From CAZSXS01 sp964611385 (GTDB taxonomy: Bacteria; Bacillota; Clostridia; Lachnospirales; CAYPQA01): 33,785 nucleotides of DNA. Positions 30,791 through 33,785 of this stretch are shown here, one piece after another; the stretch's first letter is position 1; every line of letters starts with the position of its first letter. The position numbers were made by a program, and so were the translations under genes. A model generated the notes under the pieces. The model searched no databases. It was given only the letters and a program-made list of their open reading frames with translations, and was not told where the DNA came from. Where the stretch lies: the NCBI GenBank assembly GCA_964611385.1, contig CAZSXS010000036.1, positions 1 to 33,785 of the forward strand, written 5' to 3'.

Positions 30791-31602
30791 GCCCTACTGA
30801 TGCTCAACATCGCATTAATCTGGCACCCCACCACCAACGCAAACGAGATAATATTCAACCACAGCACCAGGATAAACAAACTCCCAATACTACCATAAAC
30901 AGCCGAATAGCGGGAAAAATTATTAATGTAAACATTGTAAAGCTTGGAGGCAACAATCCAGCAAAAAACTGCGGTTGTTGCCCCAGGCAGCGTTGAAAGG
31001 AATGATATTTTTTTACAGCTGGCAATTTTATAAATCAGCATGGTGTTCAGCAGGAGGACGAAGACCGTTGCAAGGGCGCCAACCAAGCTAAAAAGCGTAT
31101 GAAGCAACTCCGTAACTTTCATGTAATTACCTAAAAATTTTAGAATGACTGAGCTGAAGGTCAAAAGGCTTAAGGAGACGATGATGGAGAGGGCAAAAAG
31201 CAGTACAAGCATCACACTGAGAAAGCGCACATAGAAATAGTTCCTTGTTTCCCTTTGGTCGTAAACCCGATTAATACATCTGACGATCGTATAGAAGCCC
31301 GATGAGGCACTAAATAGGGCTACCGCCAAACCGGTTGAAAGTATACTGGGATGTTTTTCATAGACCACTTCCATAATAAAGACTTCAATAACCTTAAAAA
31401 TTTCTTCCGGAAGGCTGAAGGAAAGCTCCGAAAGCAGTACATCCGCATTCAAATTAAAGAAACCAAGCAAAGAAATCAAGGAGATCAAAAAGGGGAAGAT
31501 GGCCAATAGTAGCTTGTATGTAAGCTCGTTGGCGGATTGAATCAACTCGTTTCTGTCGATCTTTTTATATAGCTTCAAACAAAAGAGAATTAGTTTTCTC
31601 AT
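30787..31602 (-). CDS. YihY/BrkB family membrane protein
   Basis: A 271-residue integral membrane protein with about six helices. The family pattern is visible: NELIQSANELTYKLLLAIFP, then STGLAVALFSASSGFYTIV with VRCINRVYD, and ATTAVFCWIVASKLYNVYIN, then FSRYSAVYGSIGSLFILVLW near the C-terminus. Members were once called ribonuclease BN or virulence factor BrkB; their true function is unsettled. GGAGG stands seven bases before the ATG at 31602. Its 3' end overlaps the stop of the convergent ABC exporter, so no terminator separates them. The start is divergent from the rhomboid gene 40 bases away. Confidence 0.9.
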   Translation of the reverse strand: MRKLILFCLKLYKKIDRNELIQSANELTYKLLLAIFPFLISLISLLGFFNLNADVLLSELSFSLPEEIFKVIEVFIMEVVYEKHPSILSTGLAVALFSASSGFYTIVRCINRVYDQRETRNYFYVRFLSVMLVLLFALSIIVSLSLLTFSSVILKFLGNYMKVTELLHTLFSLVGALATVFVLLLNTMLIYKIASCKKISFLSTLPGATTAVFCWIVASKLYNVYINNFSRYSAVYGSIGSLFILVLWLNIISFALVVGCQINAMLSISRA

Positions 31603-31642
31603 ATATACCTCCGGTATAAATAATCAAAAGCGGGGTTAGACA

Positions 31643-32686
31643 ATGGATTATGCACAATTTTCAGAAACCTTAAAACTAAAACTAATCAATAGGGGTTATC
31701 GGGAATTAAAAATCATGTTTAAGAAGTATCCCTTTTTTATCATGGGTTCCAGTTCAGGAGAGAGCTTCATCGCTCTTTTGGTAGCTGATATTAACGAAGG
31801 CTCAGAGGATTACCATTTTATTCGGCATTATTTGGAAAAGGCCATTGACTCAATGGGCATTCGCAATTTCCATAAAAATGTCCTCATCGTCAATCTTTTG
31901 ATCAGCGATTCAGACAACCCCTTCGCCTCAGAGACCTTGGACAAAGCAAAACCCTTTGAAGAAGGTAGCCTAATGGATGTGTTTTGGTGGTTGCGCCTGG
32001 ACAGTGGCGAAATCATCAATAATAAGATACAGCCGTCTGAAGTTGATTATCTCCGTCGAGACATTATCAGTGTCTTGGACGGCAGTGTTCGTCTCGAAGA
32101 TCAGAAGGAGCAGGCCATGAAGGATCTGCTGGTATATCGGAAGCTGCCGATCTTGACCTATTTGATTATCGCTGTCAATGCCATCATACTGCTACTGATG
32201 ACTGCAGCAGGTGGCTCTGAGAATATCCGCATCCTAACGGACTTTGGCGCGCTGGATCCTAATCTGGTTTTAAACAAAAACGAATATTATCGCTTGTTTA
32301 GCTCCATGTTTTTGCACATTGGCTTCAGTCATTTTATATTCAATACCTTTTCATTGTTGGTCTTTGGTGCCAGACTGGAACGATATATTCCGGCTTATAA
32401 ATTTATGTTAATCTATTTGTTTTCAGGCATTTTCGGCGGAGCGCTTACTTTGCTACTCTCACCAGTATCCATAGCCGCCGGGGCTTCTGGGGCCATCTTT
32501 GGGTTGATCGGTGCATTAATGACTTATATTAGAAGAAAAGGCGCACCCATCGGCGGTCTTTCTTTTATGAGTATGCTCATGATTATCATCGTCAACTTGG
32601 GGCTGGGCTTCATGCAGCCGGAAGTTGGTAATGCAGCCCACATAGGCGGCTTACTGATTGGCATTATCCTGGGGTTTAGTTTATGA
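31643..32686 (+). CDS. Rhomboid family intramembrane serine protease
   Basis: A 347-residue protein. Residues ~1-160 are a cytosolic domain of the type found in GluP/YqgP-like rhomboids of Firmicutes. Six membrane helices follow. Motifs: MFLHIGFSHFIFNTFSL (~223-239), AAGASGAIFGLIGA (~278-291, with catalytic Ser282) and NAAHIGGLLIG (~330-340, with catalytic His333). It cleaves membrane-spanning segments of substrate proteins. The ribosome binding site is weak (GCGGGGTTAGACA). It ends ~100 bases before tcdA, with no clear terminator, and may share its transcript. Substrate unknown. Confidence 0.92.
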   Translation: MDYAQFSETLKLKLINRGYRELKIMFKKYPFFIMGSSSGESFIALLVADINEGSEDYHFIRHYLEKAIDSMGIRNFHKNVLIVNLLISDSDNPFASETLDKAKPFEEGSLMDVFWWLRLDSGEIINNKIQPSEVDYLRRDIISVLDGSVRLEDQKEQAMKDLLVYRKLPILTYLIIAVNAIILLLMTAAGGSENIRILTDFGALDPNLVLNKNEYYRLFSSMFLHIGFSHFIFNTFSLLVFGARLERYIPAYKFMLIYLFSGIFGGALTLLLSPVSIAAGASGAIFGLIGALMTYIRRKGAPIGGLSFMSMLMIIIVNLGLGFMQPEVGNAAHIGGLLIGIILGFSL

Positions 32687-32786
32687 TGATTGGGCAGAAT
32701 AAATTGGAAACATTACACAGATATCACACAGAAAATAGAAAAAGCCGTTTTTACATCTGATTTCAAGACGGTTTATGGAGGTTTTA

Positions 32787-33569
32787 ATGGAAGATCAATT
32801 TTCAAGAACCCGCCTTTTGCTGGGGCAAGGGAAGCTGGAACGCTTAAAGGCCTCCCATGTGGCGATATTCGGACTTGGGGGCGTTGGCTCCTACGTGGCT
32901 GAAAGTTTGACCAGAAGTGGCGTCGGCAGCCTGACCCTTGTGGACGCGGATGTGGTCAATCCCTCCAACTTAAACCGCCAGTTGATTGCTACATACAGCA
33001 CGATTGGAAAGCCCAAAGTTCAGGCCATGCAAGAGCGGCTTCTGGATATTAATCCAAACCTTATTGTATATGCACAGCCGATCTTTTATGCTTCTGATAC
33101 GGATATTGACTTAACAAAATTTGATTATATTGTCGATGCCATTGATACAGTAACCTCAAAGCTGATTTTGATCGTGGAGGCCAAGAAAAGGAACATCCCC
33201 ATCATTAGCAGTATGGGTGCGGGAAATAAGTTGGACCCGTTGGAAATCACGGTTGCCGATATCTATAATACTTCTGTCTGCCCGCTTGCCAAGGTGATGC
33301 GCCATGAGCTTCGGAAAAGAGGGATTCCGTCTTTAAAGGTTGTGTATTCGAAGGAGGAGGCCAAAGACCAAGCCTTACGTCAAGATAAAGGTCAAGACAA
33401 AAGTCAAGATGAAATTCAGGACATAGGTCAAGATGAATGTCAAGACAAAAGCAAAACTGGCTTTGTATCAACCAAAAGGGTTATTGGTAGCATAGCCTTT
33501 GTTCCAGGAGTCGCCGGTTTGGTTTTGGCCTCAGAGGTCGTGAAAGAGTTGTTAAGCGATTCAGTATAA
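32787..33569 (+). CDS. tcdA: tRNA threonylcarbamoyladenosine dehydratase TcdA
   Basis: A 260-residue ThiF/MoeB-fold enzyme that makes cyclic t6A in ANN-decoding tRNAs using ATP. ATP site: FGLGGVGSYVAESL (~28-41) and VDADVVNPSNLNRQ (~52-65); KPKVQAM follows at ~75-81. The VCPLAKVMRHELRKRGI segment (~164-180) with its Cys is diagnostic of TcdA, as is GSIAFVPGVAGLVLASEVV at ~234-252. Between them, residues ~199-222, is a run of six QDxx tetrapeptides absent from the E. coli protein. GGAGG five bases before ATG fixes the start at 32787; the frame reaches 32775 without need. A terminator follows. The insert is surface-located by position and may be tolerated. Confidence 0.9.
   Translation: MEDQFSRTRLLLGQGKLERLKASHVAIFGLGGVGSYVAESLTRSGVGSLTLVDADVVNPSNLNRQLIATYSTIGKPKVQAMQERLLDINPNLIVYAQPIFYASDTDIDLTKFDYIVDAIDTVTSKLILIVEAKKRNIPIISSMGAGNKLDPLEITVADIYNTSVCPLAKVMRHELRKRGIPSLKVVYSKEEAKDQALRQDKGQDKSQDEIQDIGQDECQDKSKTGFVSTKRVIGSIAFVPGVAGLVLASEVVKELLSDSV
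33381..33452. repeat. Six 12-bp repeats encoding QDxx in tcdA
   Basis: Six consecutive 12-bp units of form cargayNNNNNN encode QDKG, QDKS, QDEI, QDIG, QDEC and QDKS. They have diverged more than the KKDD repeats, so the expansion is older. Confidence 0.9.
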
Positions 33570-33603
33570 GTGAGATTGAATAATACAAAACTAAAGTCAA
33601 AAG

Positions 33604-33648
33604 AAAAAATCCCACGATAGCGTTGAAAGCGCAATCGTGGGATTTTTT
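33604..33648. terminator. Rho-independent terminator after tcdA
   Basis: AAAAAATCCCACGAT and ATCGTGGGATTTTTT pair around a loop that itself holds GCG/CGC. A and T runs on both sides make it usable from either strand. Confidence 0.93.
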
Positions 33649-33670
33649 CTTTTTTGATGATTGCCTGGAG

Positions 33671-33785
33671 TTACTTATGCCCGTTCATTCTATATTCGAG
33701 GCCTTTCAAAATTTCCGTGGGATATTTATGCCCCTCCCATGTCCGGCTTTTTTGAAAGATGAGGATGGGGGGTGGGGGGAAGGAG
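33671..33785 (-). CDS. Possible C-terminus of a gene running off the window
   Basis: An open frame enters from the right edge on the minus strand and ends with TAA at 33673-33671, just beyond the bidirectional terminator. The last residues are RTWEGHKYPTEILKGLEY followed by RMNGHK; before them is a Pro run. There is no start in the window. Position before a terminator supports a real gene end; the Pro-rich part comes from a C-rich tract and could be chance. Confidence 0.25.
   Translation of the reverse strand, partial: SFPPPPILIFQKSRTWEGHKYPTEILKGLEYRMNGHK

Noticed and set aside
1..33785. CRISPR array, tRNA or rRNA, integrase or phage module
   Set aside because: No regularly spaced repeats, no recognisable tRNA or rRNA core, and no transposase, integrase or phage structural gene among the supported frames.

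Overview
The window looks like chromosomal DNA of a low-to-moderate GC, Gram-positive anaerobe, most likely a spore-forming member of the Clostridia. The evidence is: strong GGAGG-type ribosome binding sites, several TTG starts, many near-consensus sigma-A promoters (TTGACA-N17-TATAAT), a LytTR/DUF3021 pair, a PdaA-like muramic-lactam deacetylase (a spore-cortex enzyme), a heterodimeric ABC exporter and a TcdA protein. The genus cannot be read from the sequence. No rRNA, tRNA, CRISPR array, intact insertion sequence or phage module was seen.

Layout. 1-1.8 kb: a degenerate stretch with two diverged copies of one small relic, two exact tandem duplications, and a LytTR regulator with its DUF3021 membrane partner. 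1.8-4.6 kb: a PadR regulator with a small STAS-like partner, divergent from an ABC-2 type ATPase/permease pair; both promoters carry palindromes over the -10 box. 4.7-7.5 kb: a DUF3795 Cys-rich protein, a WYL regulator and a class I mannose-6-phosphate-isomerase-like enzyme. 7.5-9.6 kb: a Lys/Asp-repeat protein, a 46-residue membrane microprotein, a structured inverted-repeat element and a uracil permease. 9.9-17.4 kb, plus strand: a chemoreceptor with a Cys-rich PAS domain, a PdaA-like deacetylase, a NUDIX hydrolase, a membrane-anchored zincin-like protein and a membrane-anchored MutS-type ATPase. 17.4-19.6 kb: a CPBP protease/AI-2E family transporter operon. 19.8-21.3 kb: a GAF-PAS sensor with no output domain. 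21.6-26.8 kb, minus strand: an amidohydrolase, an orphan protein with a PD-(D/E)XK-like motif, a purple-acid-phosphatase-like phosphoesterase and a URO-D family protein. 27.1-30.8 kb: a heterodimeric ABC exporter. 30.8-33.6 kb: a BrkB/YihY membrane protein, a rhomboid protease and TcdA.

The main unexplained signal is an interspersed palindromic repeat family (at least seven intergenic copies) built on ACTCAGTCACG plus a CTTTGCAAAG-like core. Several copies place a TTGCAA-like -35 about 16-17 bp from a TATA-like -10, so they may act as mobile or structural elements that also supply promoters. Other points of interest are two nearly identical promoters in front of the amidohydrolase and the phosphoesterase, tiny upstream ORFs overlapping or abutting real starts (LytTR, PdaA, PD-(D/E)XK gene), and two unrelated genes with 12-bp in-frame repeat expansions (KKDD and QDxx).
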